Shown here in pieces: positions 52,243 to 61,080 of a DNA stretch of 64,000 nucleotides. This stretch comes from CAZOVB01 sp046541415 (GTDB lineage: Bacteria > Planctomycetota > Phycisphaerae > SM23-33), in the NCBI GenBank assembly GCA_046541415.1, contig JBKHDI010000001.1, positions 62,001-126,000 of the forward strand, read 5' to 3'. A program made the translations under genes and the position numbers. How positions within the stretch are numbered: position 1 is the first letter of the stretch; every line of letters starts with the position of its first letter. The notes under the pieces were generated by a model. It searched no databases, was not told the DNA's origin, and was given only the letters and a program-made list of their open reading frames with translations.

Positions 52243-52734
52243 ATGTCCAGGATCCTCGTCTGCACCTACAGCCGCACCGGCCATACTCGCCGGATGGGCG
52301 AAATCGTCGCCGAGGCGGCTGCGAAAGTCGACACCTGCCGGGTCGACCAAAAGCAGATCGCCGAGATAACCCCTGAAAACCTGCTGGACTACGACGCGAT
52401 TGTGCTGGGTTCGCCGACCTATTACGGCACGATGGCGGCCGAGATCAAACAACTGCTGGACAATTCGGTCAAGATCCACGGGCAGCTGGCCGGCAAGGTC
52501 GGCGGGGCCTTCGCCAGCAGCGCCAACGTCGGCGGGGGCAACGAGACGACCGTGCTGGACCTGCTCAAGGCCATGCTCATCCACGGGATGATCATTCCAG
52601 GCTCTGCCAGCGGGGACCATTACGGGCCCGTTTCGGTCGGGCAGCCGGATGATCGCGTGGTCAGGCAGTGCGAGAACCTCGGCCGCATCGTGGCCGAACT
52701 GGCCGTGCGTCTCTCGAAGCAGGGTAGCGAATGA
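52243..52734 (+). CDS. WrbA-like flavodoxin / NAD(P)H:quinone oxidoreductase
   Basis: A 163-residue flavodoxin-fold protein. TYSRTGHTRRM near the N-terminus is the FMN phosphate loop, and VLGSPTYYGTMAAEIKQLLDNS is the WrbA-type flavin segment. No membrane region. The ATG at 52243 follows GGGAGG. It could protect against quinone or oxygen stress. Its stop overlaps the start of the CPBP-like gene (ATGA). It begins 65 bases after pbpC, so it may be part of the same transcript. Confidence 0.82.
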   Translation: MSRILVCTYSRTGHTRRMGEIVAEAAAKVDTCRVDQKQIAEITPENLLDYDAIVLGSPTYYGTMAAEIKQLLDNSVKIHGQLAGKVGGAFASSANVGGGNETTVLDLLKAMLIHGMIIPGSASGDHYGPVSVGQPDDRVVRQCENLGRIVAELAVRLSKQGSE

Positions 52735-53423
52735 GCCGTCTCTCCGCTCTGCAGTCCCCGCACCCATCCGGTGCGGTTCGATTCCTGCTCGTCGCCGAGC
52801 CGATCGTCTGGTCGGTCCTTGTGACGGTCTACTTCTGCCTGCGCCCTGCCGACGGCCAGGCGCTCTGGATCGACGTGCTGTTTGCAATCTACCTGATCGG
52901 CGTCCCGATCGGGCTGAACCTGCTGCACGGCGACAGGCCGGCCGATAGCGGCATCCGCCTGGACACGATGAAGCAGTCGTTCATCGACGTCGGGGCAGCG
53001 ACGCTGATCATGGCGGGCGTGCTGATGGCGGTTTCCTGGATGTCAGATGGATGGCACTGGGATGACTGGGGGCGTTTCGGCGAGAAGATCGGCATGTACG
53101 TCGGGTGGGGACTGGTCCAGCAGTACATTCTCCAGGCCTTCACGGTGGTGCGTCTGCGCCAAGCGGGGCTGAGCAAGTTGGCCACGGTGCTGCTGGCCTC
53201 GCTGCTGTTCTCGATCGTCCACACACCGAACCTGGCGCTGATGATCCTGACATTCCTGGCCGGGTTGACCTGGTGCAGCCTGTTTCTCAAGTGCCGCAAT
53301 CTCCTGCCGTTGGGCCTGTCGCATGCGGCCCTGGCGACGCTGGCCTATTTCGCCATGCCACAGGAGTGGATGATCCGCAATCTCATCGGGGCCCAGTACA
53401 TCGAGAAGGTCTGGGGCGGCTGA
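52731..53423 (+). CDS. CPBP-family membrane protein lacking the Glu-Glu motif
   Basis: A 230-residue protein with about six transmembrane helices. Residues about 120-200 match the CPBP fold (motif 2: SIVHTPNL; motif 3: GLSHAAL), but motif 1, normally EExxxR, reads QQYILQAF. Both catalytic Glu are Gln, so it is probably not an active peptidase. It ends 1 base from the convergent CPBP gene that has the motif intact. Such degenerate copies may act as partners or substrates. Confidence 0.7.
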   Translation: MSRLSALQSPHPSGAVRFLLVAEPIVWSVLVTVYFCLRPADGQALWIDVLFAIYLIGVPIGLNLLHGDRPADSGIRLDTMKQSFIDVGAATLIMAGVLMAVSWMSDGWHWDDWGRFGEKIGMYVGWGLVQQYILQAFTVVRLRQAGLSKLATVLLASLLFSIVHTPNLALMILTFLAGLTWCSLFLKCRNLLPLGLSHAALATLAYFAMPQEWMIRNLIGAQYIEKVWGG

Positions 53424-53424
53424 T

Positions 53425-54330
53425 TCAGCGGGGTAGCTCGGACAGTTCCAGCAGCGTCATTATGGTAAACAGGGCATTGAACGCGGCGTGCAGGACGATG
53501 CTCGGCAGCAGTCGGCCGGTGCGCTCGTAGTTATAGCCCAAAGCCACCGAAAGCACGAACAGCGGCAGGGCGTGCAGGACATTCAGATGGACGATCGCGA
53601 AGATCCCCGATGTGATCAGGATCGCAGGCCAAGGTCCGGCCCCGACGCTGCGCAGGGAGGTCTGGAAAATGCCCCGCCAGAACACTTCCTCACCAATGGG
53701 CGCGAGGATCACGGCGCTGAGCACCACCAGCGACCGCCAGGCCGGGGCGACCTGTCGAAGGTACAGCAACAGTTCGTGGGCCCGGGCGAAGTCGGGAAAG
53801 AAGTACTGTCCCGCCGCCAGCAACAGCAGGCAGATGGGGATGACGGCGAAGAACGCCACCAGGCCCCGGAGCACATCCAGCCGCCAGCGACGGAGCGTCA
53901 AACCCAGGCCCAGTTTACGCCCGTGCCGGAAGGCCTCGCCGGCGACCAGCAGACAGGCAGCCAGGAAGATCAACTGTACCAGCGGTATGTGGATGAGAAT
54001 CAGTTGGATCTGTTCGACCGAAGGCAGGGGCCGGCTTTTGGTGGGCTGGAATATCATCATCCGGCTGGAGTGCAACAGGTAGAAGAAGAACAGCAGCGCC
54101 AGCGAATGCAGCAACGACAAATGATTCGGCCGCCCGGGCACGCGGGTCAGTTTCAGCGTCTGCGGGAAGGCTGCACGGCGGATCATCCAGACAGCAAGGA
54201 TCACCACGCCGATTGCCAGAATCCCCCGGAACGGCCAGAGCTGCTGGGGAATGGGGATTCGCGGCGTCTCGGCCAGAAGGGCCCAGGGGGCGATGGATGG
54301 CTTACATGTTGACAAGGTCGTCCCTGACAT
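53425..54330 (-). CDS. CPBP-family intramembrane metalloprotease
   Basis: A 301-residue protein with about eight hydrophobic helices. Motif 1 is intact (PIGEEVFWRGIFQ), with motif 2 AIVHLN and motif 3 VLHAAFNAL, as in Rce1/Abi-type peptidases. The N-terminal 90 residues form two or three extra helices. The ATG at 54330 has no strong ribosome-binding site. The gene is divergent from trpC with a 53-base gap. It may process prenylated or membrane proteins; the substrate is unknown. Confidence 0.82.
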   Translation of the reverse strand: MSGTTLSTCKPSIAPWALLAETPRIPIPQQLWPFRGILAIGVVILAVWMIRRAAFPQTLKLTRVPGRPNHLSLLHSLALLFFFYLLHSSRMMIFQPTKSRPLPSVEQIQLILIHIPLVQLIFLAACLLVAGEAFRHGRKLGLGLTLRRWRLDVLRGLVAFFAVIPICLLLLAAGQYFFPDFARAHELLLYLRQVAPAWRSLVVLSAVILAPIGEEVFWRGIFQTSLRSVGAGPWPAILITSGIFAIVHLNVLHALPLFVLSVALGYNYERTGRLLPSIVLHAAFNALFTIMTLLELSELPR

Positions 54331-54383
54331 AAGAGAATCGCCGCGAGCCAGCCGCAGCTTCTGACCGATGGAGTCGTACCAAG

Positions 54384-55199
54384 ATGGCCGCGAATATATT
54401 GCACCGCATCCTGGAAACCAAGCGCAAAGAGGTCCGGGACCTCTACGACGATCCGGGCATCGAGACGCTCAAGGCCCGGGCAGCCCAAGCCCCGGCGGCG
54501 CGGAACTTCTACCAGGCGATGACCAGAAAACCTGTCCGGGCGTTGAACCTGATTGCAGAGGTCAAGAAGGCCTCTCCCTCAGCCGGCGTGATCCGCGAGG
54601 ATTTCGACCCGGTCGCCATCGCCAGGATGTACCAGCAGGCCGGCGCCGACGCGATCAGCGTCCTGACCGACGAACCGTATTTCCAGGGCTCGCTGGAGTA
54701 TCTCTCCCAGATCCGCCAGGCAGTCGATTTGCCCCTGCTGCGCAAGGATTTCATCATCGACCCGATCCAGATCTACCAGGCCCGCGCCGCGGGGGCCGAT
54801 GCGATCCTGCTGATCGCCGCGGCCCTGGAATCCGGCGACCTGATGGACCTGATGATCCTTTCGACCGAGTTGCGGATGACGGTGCTGATCGAAGTCCACG
54901 ACGCCGACGAACTGCTGCGCGTCCGCTCGATGGTCGGATTTCCCCTGCGCAAGTACGGCCTGCTTGGGATAAACAATCGTGACCTGACCACCTTTACCGT
55001 CGATCTGGGCACGACGATCCGCCTGGCCGAACTGGCAGACGAGGGCACGCCGATCATCAGCGAAAGCGGGATCAAGACGGCCGACGACGTAGCCCGCCTC
55101 AAACGATGCGGTGTAAAGGGGCTGCTGGTCGGTGAGACCCTGATGCGCAGCGGCGATCCGGCTGCGGAAGTCGAAGCACTCCTGGGCCCGGCCCGGTAG
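54384..55199 (+). CDS. trpC: Indole-3-glycerol-phosphate synthase
   Basis: Closes the indole ring in tryptophan synthesis from CdRP. It is 271 residues, a (beta/alpha)8 barrel. IAEVKKASPSAG holds the catalytic Lys, and LLRKDFIIDPIQIYQARAAGADAILLI and GINNRDLTTF are signatures, with ISESGI and GLLVGETLM at the end. The ATG is at 54384. No other trp gene is in the window, so the pathway is scattered. Confidence 0.95.
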   Translation: MAANILHRILETKRKEVRDLYDDPGIETLKARAAQAPAARNFYQAMTRKPVRALNLIAEVKKASPSAGVIREDFDPVAIARMYQQAGADAISVLTDEPYFQGSLEYLSQIRQAVDLPLLRKDFIIDPIQIYQARAAGADAILLIAAALESGDLMDLMILSTELRMTVLIEVHDADELLRVRSMVGFPLRKYGLLGINNRDLTTFTVDLGTTIRLAELADEGTPIISESGIKTADDVARLKRCGVKGLLVGETLMRSGDPAAEVEALLGPAR

Positions 55200-55214
55200 A
55201 GACGCAGGTATACG

Positions 55215-56351
55215 ATGGAATCGAAAGAAAACGCAACATCCACAGGCAGCCGCACCATGGCCGGAATCGTCGTCGTTCTCGTCCTTCTCGGAGCGATCGG
55301 CCTGGTGGTTTACGTCATGCAGCCGTCGGCGACACCGCAAGTCCCGACCGGCCAGCCGGATGCCCCGACCGGGCGGGAAGTGATCTCCACGGCCAGGTTC
55401 CAGGTCAAAACCGGGCGCGTGGCCCAGGCGATGGGACTGTTGAGCAAGTACATCGCGACCAACCCCGCCGACCGCGAGGCCCGGCTGTACCTGGCTGAAC
55501 TGTACATGCTCCGCGACCAGGACGACCGGGCGCAGGTCATCGTCGATGCCGTCCTGGCCGAGGACCCCAACTGGCCCGCGGCCCTGTGGCTCAAAGGCGG
55601 TCTGGTCGAGCCGAAGGATCCGGCCAGGGCGGAAGCCTGGTACAGGATGGCAGCCGACCAGCCTAACGCGGGACCGGAGATCTGGTCGGCATTCGGCCGG
55701 GCCCTTCTGGGTCGAAAACAGATCGACGATGCCCTGGGCTACCTGGCCAAGGCCTATGCCGCCGGTGCTCGCCAGGAAGAGGTGGTCGTTCCGCTGGCGG
55801 CTGCACGCATGCAGGCCAAGCAGTATGACCGCGCCGCGGCCCTTCTGGCCGAGGCACGGACGCACACACCCCAGTCTGCCCGGGCGTGGGTTCTCTCAGC
55901 CATGGTGGCCAAGCAGCAGAACCGCCTGGAGCAGGCCGAGGCCTGTTTCCGCCAGGCCCTGCAGACGCCAATAGATCCCGGCCAGGCGGCGTCGGTCTGG
56001 ATGGAGATCGGCCAGTTGGCTTGGCTGGACCACCGGTGGATCGAATCGGCGGAGGCGTTCGCCGAGGCCAGTACCTACCGTCCGCTGCGGGGCCAAGGTG
56101 CCTTCGAGGCCGCCAGAGCCTACTTCCGTGCCGATCAGTACGCCCTGGCGATGGAGCAGATCGATCGGGCCTGGCAGGATCTTTCAGACGATCCGGAGGT
56201 CCAGCGCCTGCGGAAACAGATCGAGGACGCCCGTTTCGGCCCGCCGGAAGATGACGTGACCGAAGATTGGTTCGGCCGCAGCGAGCCCAGCCGGCCCGGC
56301 AGCCGACCGGGCGGCGGGGAAAATGGCGGGCCAGACTTCTTCAACCCCTAG
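55215..56351 (+). CDS. TPR-repeat membrane-anchored protein
   Basis: A 378-residue protein with an N-terminal transmembrane helix (residues 15-35) and about eight TPR-type helix pairs (e.g. AMGLLSKYIATNPADREARLYLAELY; AEACFRQAL). The C-terminal tail is Gly/Pro-rich. A protein-protein scaffold facing the periplasm is likely. It starts 15 bases after trpC; its stop overlaps the convergent zinc-ribbon gene in CTAG. Confidence 0.72.
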   Translation: MESKENATSTGSRTMAGIVVVLVLLGAIGLVVYVMQPSATPQVPTGQPDAPTGREVISTARFQVKTGRVAQAMGLLSKYIATNPADREARLYLAELYMLRDQDDRAQVIVDAVLAEDPNWPAALWLKGGLVEPKDPARAEAWYRMAADQPNAGPEIWSAFGRALLGRKQIDDALGYLAKAYAAGARQEEVVVPLAAARMQAKQYDRAAALLAEARTHTPQSARAWVLSAMVAKQQNRLEQAEACFRQALQTPIDPGQAASVWMEIGQLAWLDHRWIESAEAFAEASTYRPLRGQGAFEAARAYFRADQYALAMEQIDRAWQDLSDDPEVQRLRKQIEDARFGPPEDDVTEDWFGRSEPSRPGSRPGGGENGGPDFFNP

Positions 56352-56734
56352 AGGTTCGCGAACAGCACGACCAGGAAGACCACTACGCCCAGGACGATCA
56401 CCACGATCAGGGCCGTGGCCAGCATGCGTCGCCTCGGGTCGGGTTTGTCGGGCGGGTAGAAGCCGGACTCCTCGGTCAGCTTCTCGTTGTAGACCGAGGC
56501 AGCGTCGGGTGGGGGGTCGCCCTCGTACTCCTCGCCGCCGGGGATCTTGTCGGTCTCCTGCGTGCGGGGGTTGCTCTGCAGTTTCTGCTCGACGTTGTCG
56601 GGGCCGTCCGCGTTGATCTGGTCGGGCAGCGGGGCCTTGACCGGCTGACGACAACTGGGGCAGACAATGCTCTGACCGACAGCATCATCGTCGGCTTCTA
56701 TGGGTTCCTGGCAACGTGGGCAATCGAATTTCAT
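56348..56734 (-). CDS. Zinc-ribbon tail-anchored protein
   Basis: A 128-residue protein. Residues 5-28 contain CPRC...CPSC, a zinc ribbon at the cytoplasmic N-terminus (KFDCPRCQEPI). The middle is acidic and unstructured, and a C-terminal transmembrane helix (ALIVVIVLGVVVFLVVLF) ends the chain. The ATG at 56734 follows AGGAG. It is a relative of the next gene upstream, with the same layout. Planctomycetes have many such proteins; the function is unknown. Confidence 0.75.
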   Translation of the reverse strand: MKFDCPRCQEPIEADDDAVGQSIVCPSCRQPVKAPLPDQINADGPDNVEQKLQSNPRTQETDKIPGGEEYEGDPPPDAASVYNEKLTEESGFYPPDKPDPRRRMLATALIVVIVLGVVVFLVVLFANL

Positions 56735-56829
56735 CGCATACACTCCTGGTTGATTCACCAGTATCATATACATTCGGTTGCCCGAACCACACTGCCGGGC
56801 CATGGCGGTCTCGGCCGGAACGGCCCGTC

Positions 56830-57252
56830 TCAGCGGTTCAGCAGGAGCAAAGCTGCCAGCCCAGAAACGGCGGCCAGGAGGGCGGCGAGAATCAGGATCC
56901 GCCGCAGCAAGGCCCTGTCGGGCCCAACCGGCCGCAGCGGCGAGGCCTGTTCTACGAGGTCAGCGTAATCCGCTTCTGCCAGCCCCGGCTGGGGCGCTTC
57001 GCTGGGCGCGTCCTGCTGCACAGCGGGGATGATGTCGGTCTCCTGGCTGGTATCGACCCCGGCCAGCAGGAAGCTGCCCGACCCGGACGGATCGACCGCG
57101 GCCGAATCCGGGGACGTCATCTGCACAGAGGTGTCCCCGCTTCCGGGAACCTGCAGGAATCCCCCGCAGGCCGGGCAGGGGGGCATCGAACCGGCCTTTT
57201 CCGGCGGCATCTGGATGTTCTGGCCGCAATGAATGCAGGCAAACCGTATCAT
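56830..57252 (-). CDS. Zinc-ribbon tail-anchored protein, second copy
   Basis: A 140-residue protein with an N-terminal zinc ribbon (CIHC...CPAC), an acidic low-complexity middle and a C-terminal transmembrane helix (ILILAALLAAVSGLAALLLL). The ATG at 57252 has GGAA upstream. Same organisation as the 56348 gene, about 95 bases apart, so the two are tandem paralogues of low identity. Confidence 0.72.
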   Translation of the reverse strand: MIRFACIHCGQNIQMPPEKAGSMPPCPACGGFLQVPGSGDTSVQMTSPDSAAVDPSGSGSFLLAGVDTSQETDIIPAVQQDAPSEAPQPGLAEADYADLVEQASPLRPVGPDRALLRRILILAALLAAVSGLAALLLLNR

Positions 57253-57328
57253 CTGGAATTCCGTGACAAGTAGAGGGATGTCTATATTTTACCGGATCGA
57301 CGGGAACCGGCAAGCAGGAAAGACCTGC

Positions 57329-57631
57329 CTACAGGTGGGGTGCGTCGCCCTGTTCGGTCGTCGCTTGCGGGCGGTACAGCAGGATATTCCGGCCGATAGC
57401 GCCTACCACCGTGCTGCCGCTCTGTTCGGCCAGGGACTCGGCCAGTTGCTTGCGTTGCTGCCTGTCGACGGCCGGCAGGCGGACCTTGAGCAATTGGCGG
57501 TGCTGGAACTGGTTGTCCAGCAGTTCGAAGGCTGCGTCGGTCAGCCCCGCCTTGCCGATGGTAAAGCAGGGCGTCAGGGTTTGACCCTGGCTGCGAAGGC
57601 GACGTTTCTCCTGTCCGGTCAGATCCGTCAA
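57329..57631 (-). CDS. yhbY: YhbY/CRM-domain RNA-binding protein
   Basis: A 100-residue protein with the CRM (YhbY) fold, which binds 50S precursors. LTGQEKRRLRSQGQTLTPCFTIGKAGLTDAAF and the loop GAIGRNILLYRP (GxxG-type) are the signature. The TTG start at 57631 follows GGGAG. It is one base after the phosphoesterase stop and closes the kinase-phosphoesterase operon. Confidence 0.9.
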   Translation of the reverse strand: MTDLTGQEKRRLRSQGQTLTPCFTIGKAGLTDAAFELLDNQFQHRQLLKVRLPAVDRQQRKQLAESLAEQSGSTVVGAIGRNILLYRPQATTEQGDAPHL

Positions 57632-57632
57632 A

Positions 57633-58481
57633 TCAGGCTCCCAGGGCGTTGATGCGCAGAATGTGCTTCTTGATGGTTTGTCCGTTGGGCGGGTGCTGGC
57701 CGGTGAACTGCACGATCACGCCGTGGGAGTGGTCGCTGGCAACGGTGACGGCCAACTGCCCGATCGGCTCGTAGCCCTGCTCGACGTGGCGGTGACCCAG
57801 GATGAAATACTCCACCCCGAGCTGATCGGCCAGTTGGTCCAGTTGTCCCGGCGTCTGGTCGCGTCCCCATGTCCATTCGTAGACGGGCCCGCCGCGGCGA
57901 AGGTCCTCGAAGCTGTACTCGCGATCGAGGATATCTGTTCCAGCCAGCTCCATGCGGCTGGGGTGGGGCAGGGAGTGGCTCATCAGCACCGGCCCGCATT
58001 TCGCGGCCAGGGGCATGGCGTAGAGGAACTTCTCCAAGGCCTGGGAGATCTCTTCGGCTTTGTCCTCGAACTCGTACTGGAGTCCCTGGTTGAATGCCTT
58101 GCACGAGCCGCGCCCGGATTTGGTAATCTCGTTGCCGGTCAACTGGGCGATGTCGTGATTGCCCAGCAGGAAAACCACCTGCTCCGGATGTTTGCGCATA
58201 TCTCGGACCGCCCGCATCAACGGCTCGATGCTCCGGTCATGGCCGGTAATCGGGTCGTCCTCGCCGTGGATGATTTCCTGGAGGATCAACACGCGTTCGG
58301 GGTGGTGTTCCAGGTCGGCATAGTCGAGAATCTTGGCCAGGTTGCGTCGCGATCCATGGAGATCGCCGGCCAGGATGACTTCGGTCTTCTCCGGCAGGGT
58401 CACCAGGCTGCCGGTCCGGCGGGGGTCGTTGGCCAGTTCTTCTGAAGCCTGAATGAAAATATCAGCCAGTACGTGGGCCAC
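57633..58481 (-). CDS. Calcineurin-like metallophosphoesterase
   Basis: A 282-residue phosphoesterase of the PPP/ApaH type. GDLHG (residues about 40-44) and GNHD carry metal ligands; later His residues lie in MSHSLPHPS and LGHRHVEQG. No signal peptide. The start GTG at 58481 is 2 bases after the kinase stop. Its position suggests that it reverses phosphorylation by the adjacent kinase, but small-molecule substrates are possible. Confidence 0.85.
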   Translation of the reverse strand: MAHVLADIFIQASEELANDPRRTGSLVTLPEKTEVILAGDLHGSRRNLAKILDYADLEHHPERVLILQEIIHGEDDPITGHDRSIEPLMRAVRDMRKHPEQVVFLLGNHDIAQLTGNEITKSGRGSCKAFNQGLQYEFEDKAEEISQALEKFLYAMPLAAKCGPVLMSHSLPHPSRMELAGTDILDREYSFEDLRRGGPVYEWTWGRDQTPGQLDQLADQLGVEYFILGHRHVEQGYEPIGQLAVTVASDHSHGVIVQFTGQHPPNGQTIKKHILRINALGA

Positions 58482-58483
58482 AA

Positions 58484-59536
58484 TCAGTCCTTCTTGCCCT
58501 TGCCGTTGTCCTCGCGGAGGACGTTCTCGATGTGGCTGTCCAGTTCGTGGTGTTCCTGGTCGACCGAGTCGGGGATCGCGTCGGCAGGCAGCTCCATCGG
58601 GCCGTGGTAGGTATCGTCCAGCCCCTCGGGCAGGGCCTCGCTGTCCTGGCTGTCAAGATGCCCGGGAAGGCTCTCGGCGCTGGGGTCGACGGCTTCGTCG
58701 TCGGTTCGGGTGAGCATGTAGGCGATCAGGCTGAGCCTCGAACCGACTTTTTCCATGCTGACGGGGCGGTCGGCCGGGCGCAGCTGGATGCAGTCAAGCA
58801 CGAGCTTGCTGAGCGTCTCGGGCACGCCGGGGTTCAGTTCCTCCGGCGGGGTGACGGCCAGGTCGGAGATCTGGGGTACCTCGGCCTTCTTCGGCAGGAC
58901 CGTGGGGATGGGCTTGCCTGTCAACGTCCAGTACAGCGCCGCGCCGAAGTTGTAGACGTCGGTTCGGGCGTCCAGGGGCTTGCGGTGGACCTGCTCGGGG
59001 GCGATGAAATCAGGCGTGCCCTGGATCCGCTGCTTGATCGTGCCGTTGGGGCAGCTCTGGCCGAGATCGATGATCTTGGCCGTCTTGCCGTCGGGCCCGA
59101 CGAGGATGTTGTTGGGCTTCATGTCGCCATGGACGAAGCCCTGCTGGTTCACGTGGAACAGCGCGTCGGCGACCTGGCGAAAGATCTCGATGACCTGCAG
59201 GATCGCCTTGGGGCGGGCTTCTTGGATGGTCCGCCCCTGACAGTATTCCATGATCAGGTGGATCTCCCGCAGGCTCAGCCATCTCTTGACGCGACGGATC
59301 TTGTAGATCCGCCGGATCGTGGCATGGTCCAGCCCCTGGGCTACCTGGTATTCGTTCTCGGCCTGTTCCAGAAAACGCGTGTCGGAAACCTGCCGTTTGA
59401 CCACCCGTTTGAGCGCAAAGATCTTTCCGGTCCGGCTTTCCTTGATCTGCCAGATCGTACTCCGCGCCCCGCTTCCCAGATATTGCATCACCTGGTAGCC
59501 GGGGATCTCCAATGTCTCGGAGCCACTGCTACTCAT
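58484..59536 (-). CDS. Serine/threonine protein kinase
   Basis: A 350-residue Hanks-type kinase. The Gly-rich loop is LGSGARST (20-27), K43 the ATP Lys, HGDMKPNN the catalytic loop (Asp138), DLGQSC the metal loop (DFG to DLG, Asp157), and APEQ the APE variant. The C-terminal tail of about 70 residues is acidic. No membrane helix, unlike the PASTA or TM kinases. The ATG at 59536 is the first gene of the kinase-phosphoesterase-yhbY operon. Confidence 0.92.
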   Translation of the reverse strand: MSSSGSETLEIPGYQVMQYLGSGARSTIWQIKESRTGKIFALKRVVKRQVSDTRFLEQAENEYQVAQGLDHATIRRIYKIRRVKRWLSLREIHLIMEYCQGRTIQEARPKAILQVIEIFRQVADALFHVNQQGFVHGDMKPNNILVGPDGKTAKIIDLGQSCPNGTIKQRIQGTPDFIAPEQVHRKPLDARTDVYNFGAALYWTLTGKPIPTVLPKKAEVPQISDLAVTPPEELNPGVPETLSKLVLDCIQLRPADRPVSMEKVGSRLSLIAYMLTRTDDEAVDPSAESLPGHLDSQDSEALPEGLDDTYHGPMELPADAIPDSVDQEHHELDSHIENVLREDNGKGKKD

Positions 59537-59710
59537 TCAACAATCTAATTCTAGTTCTCTGTTAGGAAGAATGTATGATACCGAGCCGGCAAATATGAAT
59601 TATGCCGGAATTGTATCACACCTTCCCACCGCGGTTAAGCGAATTCGGCCCCGGCAGAGAAAACACCCCTGCCCCTTGCCTGAGCTTTCACAGGCCAGGC
59701 TGATAATACT

Positions 59711-59738
59711 TTCGCCTCCGGTATTTTGCACGTATAAT
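59711..59738 (+). promoter_or_regulatory. Putative promoter of the LPG-synthase-like gene
   Basis: TTCGCC (59711-59716) at 16 bases from a perfect TATAAT (59733-59738), about 30 bases before the ATG. The -35 is poor. The rest of the 231-base divergent gap shows nothing I can name. Confidence 0.4.
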
Positions 59739-59767
59739 CCCGCCCTCGTACTCGAAAGGGCCCGTGG

Positions 59768-60958
59768 ATGAGCTCCCGGAAATCCAGAAAGAAACATATC
59801 CTGCTTGCTGTCAAGCTGGTCCTGGCGCTGGCCCTGCTGGCCTGGGTCTTCAGCTCTGTGCCCTTTCGTGACTATGTCCGCAGCAGCGAAGGCCAGGACT
59901 GGCCCGTCCTCGAACAGTCCATCCGCGACGGCCAGACCGTCTACACCGTCAATACCGGGTCGATCTTTTCCGTCCAGACCCGCCAGGTCCCTGCCGATCA
60001 GCTTGAACCTGTCTCGCCGGACCAGCCCCAGCGGGTCGTCCGCCCGGGGTTCCTGACCAACCTCAAGACGGTCAACAAGCTCCTGCTGCTGGTGGGCCTG
60101 GCCGGTTTCGCCGCCTCGATCGTCTGTATCTCCATTCGCTGGCGGAGCATTCTCAAGCTCCAGGGCGTCCGGATCAGCCGCTGGGAGGCCCTGCGCCTGA
60201 CGTTCCTGGGCGAATTCTTCAGCCAGGTCATTCCGGGCACGGTCGGCGGGGATCTGGTCAAGGCGTATTACGTCTCGCGCCACACCCACCAGCGCAGCGG
60301 CGTGCTGGCCAGCGTGTTTGTCGACCGGATGATGGGCCTGACCGGCCTGGCCGTACTGGCAACGGTGATGACGCTGGTGGTCCTGGCGGTGGGCCTGGAA
60401 GATCCACAGACCATCGGCAAGTCGTTCGTCGCCGCGGTGGTCCTGCTGGGCTGTGTGGGCCTGGCCCTGATGCTGATGCTCTCGCGTCGGCTGCGGCGAT
60501 GGCTGCGGATCGGCAGAATCCTGGAGAAGCTCCCGATTGCCGGCCATCTGGATGAACTCCGCGAAGTCGTCACGCGGTATCGTCAGCACCTCGGGCGGTT
60601 CCTGGTCCCGGCGGCCCTTACGATCCTGGCTCACACGCTCTGGATAACGGGGATGATGCTGATCGGCCTGAGCCTGAACCTGCCGACCGCCTGGTACCGA
60701 TACTTCATTTATGTCCCGCTGATCTACATCATCGGGGCCGTGCCGATCACCCCCGGCGGGGTGGGCCTGGTCGAGAAGCTCTACCTGACGTTCTTCGCCG
60801 TCGACCCGGCCGGCGTGGTGGCCCTGGCCTTGCTGGTCCGCCTGATGCGCATCATCGTTCCGCTTCCCGGGCTTCTTGTCGCCCTGACGGGCCCGAAGAT
60901 CCCGAAAGTCGAAGACATGGAAGCCCAACTGGGCATCGAAGCCGAAACGGCGGAGTAA
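59768..60958 (+). CDS. Lysylphosphatidylglycerol synthase TM-like flippase-type protein (UPF0104)
   Basis: A 396-residue membrane protein with about eight helices. Residues about 110-380 match the UPF0104/LPG_synthase_TM family: RWRSILKLQGV, FLGEFFSQVIPGTVGGDLVKAYY and PLIYIIGAVPITPGGVGLVEKLY are conserved blocks. A large periplasmic loop of about 70 residues follows the first helix. These proteins move or modify lipids, but the substrate is unknown. The ATG is at 59768. Confidence 0.82.
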   Translation: MSSRKSRKKHILLAVKLVLALALLAWVFSSVPFRDYVRSSEGQDWPVLEQSIRDGQTVYTVNTGSIFSVQTRQVPADQLEPVSPDQPQRVVRPGFLTNLKTVNKLLLLVGLAGFAASIVCISIRWRSILKLQGVRISRWEALRLTFLGEFFSQVIPGTVGGDLVKAYYVSRHTHQRSGVLASVFVDRMMGLTGLAVLATVMTLVVLAVGLEDPQTIGKSFVAAVVLLGCVGLALMLMLSRRLRRWLRIGRILEKLPIAGHLDELREVVTRYRQHLGRFLVPAALTILAHTLWITGMMLIGLSLNLPTAWYRYFIYVPLIYIIGAVPITPGGVGLVEKLYLTFFAVDPAGVVALALLVRLMRIIVPLPGLLVALTGPKIPKVEDMEAQLGIEAETAE

Positions 60959-61080
60959 TTTCGCCGGATTCGTGTATTTCCAGCCCCATCCGTCTTTCCG
61001 GGTCCGGAGACTATTCAAGTCCCCCTCCGCCTGAGCCGAGTTAAGGAGGGTCAACCGGACTCCTATTGGGGTGTAAACCA

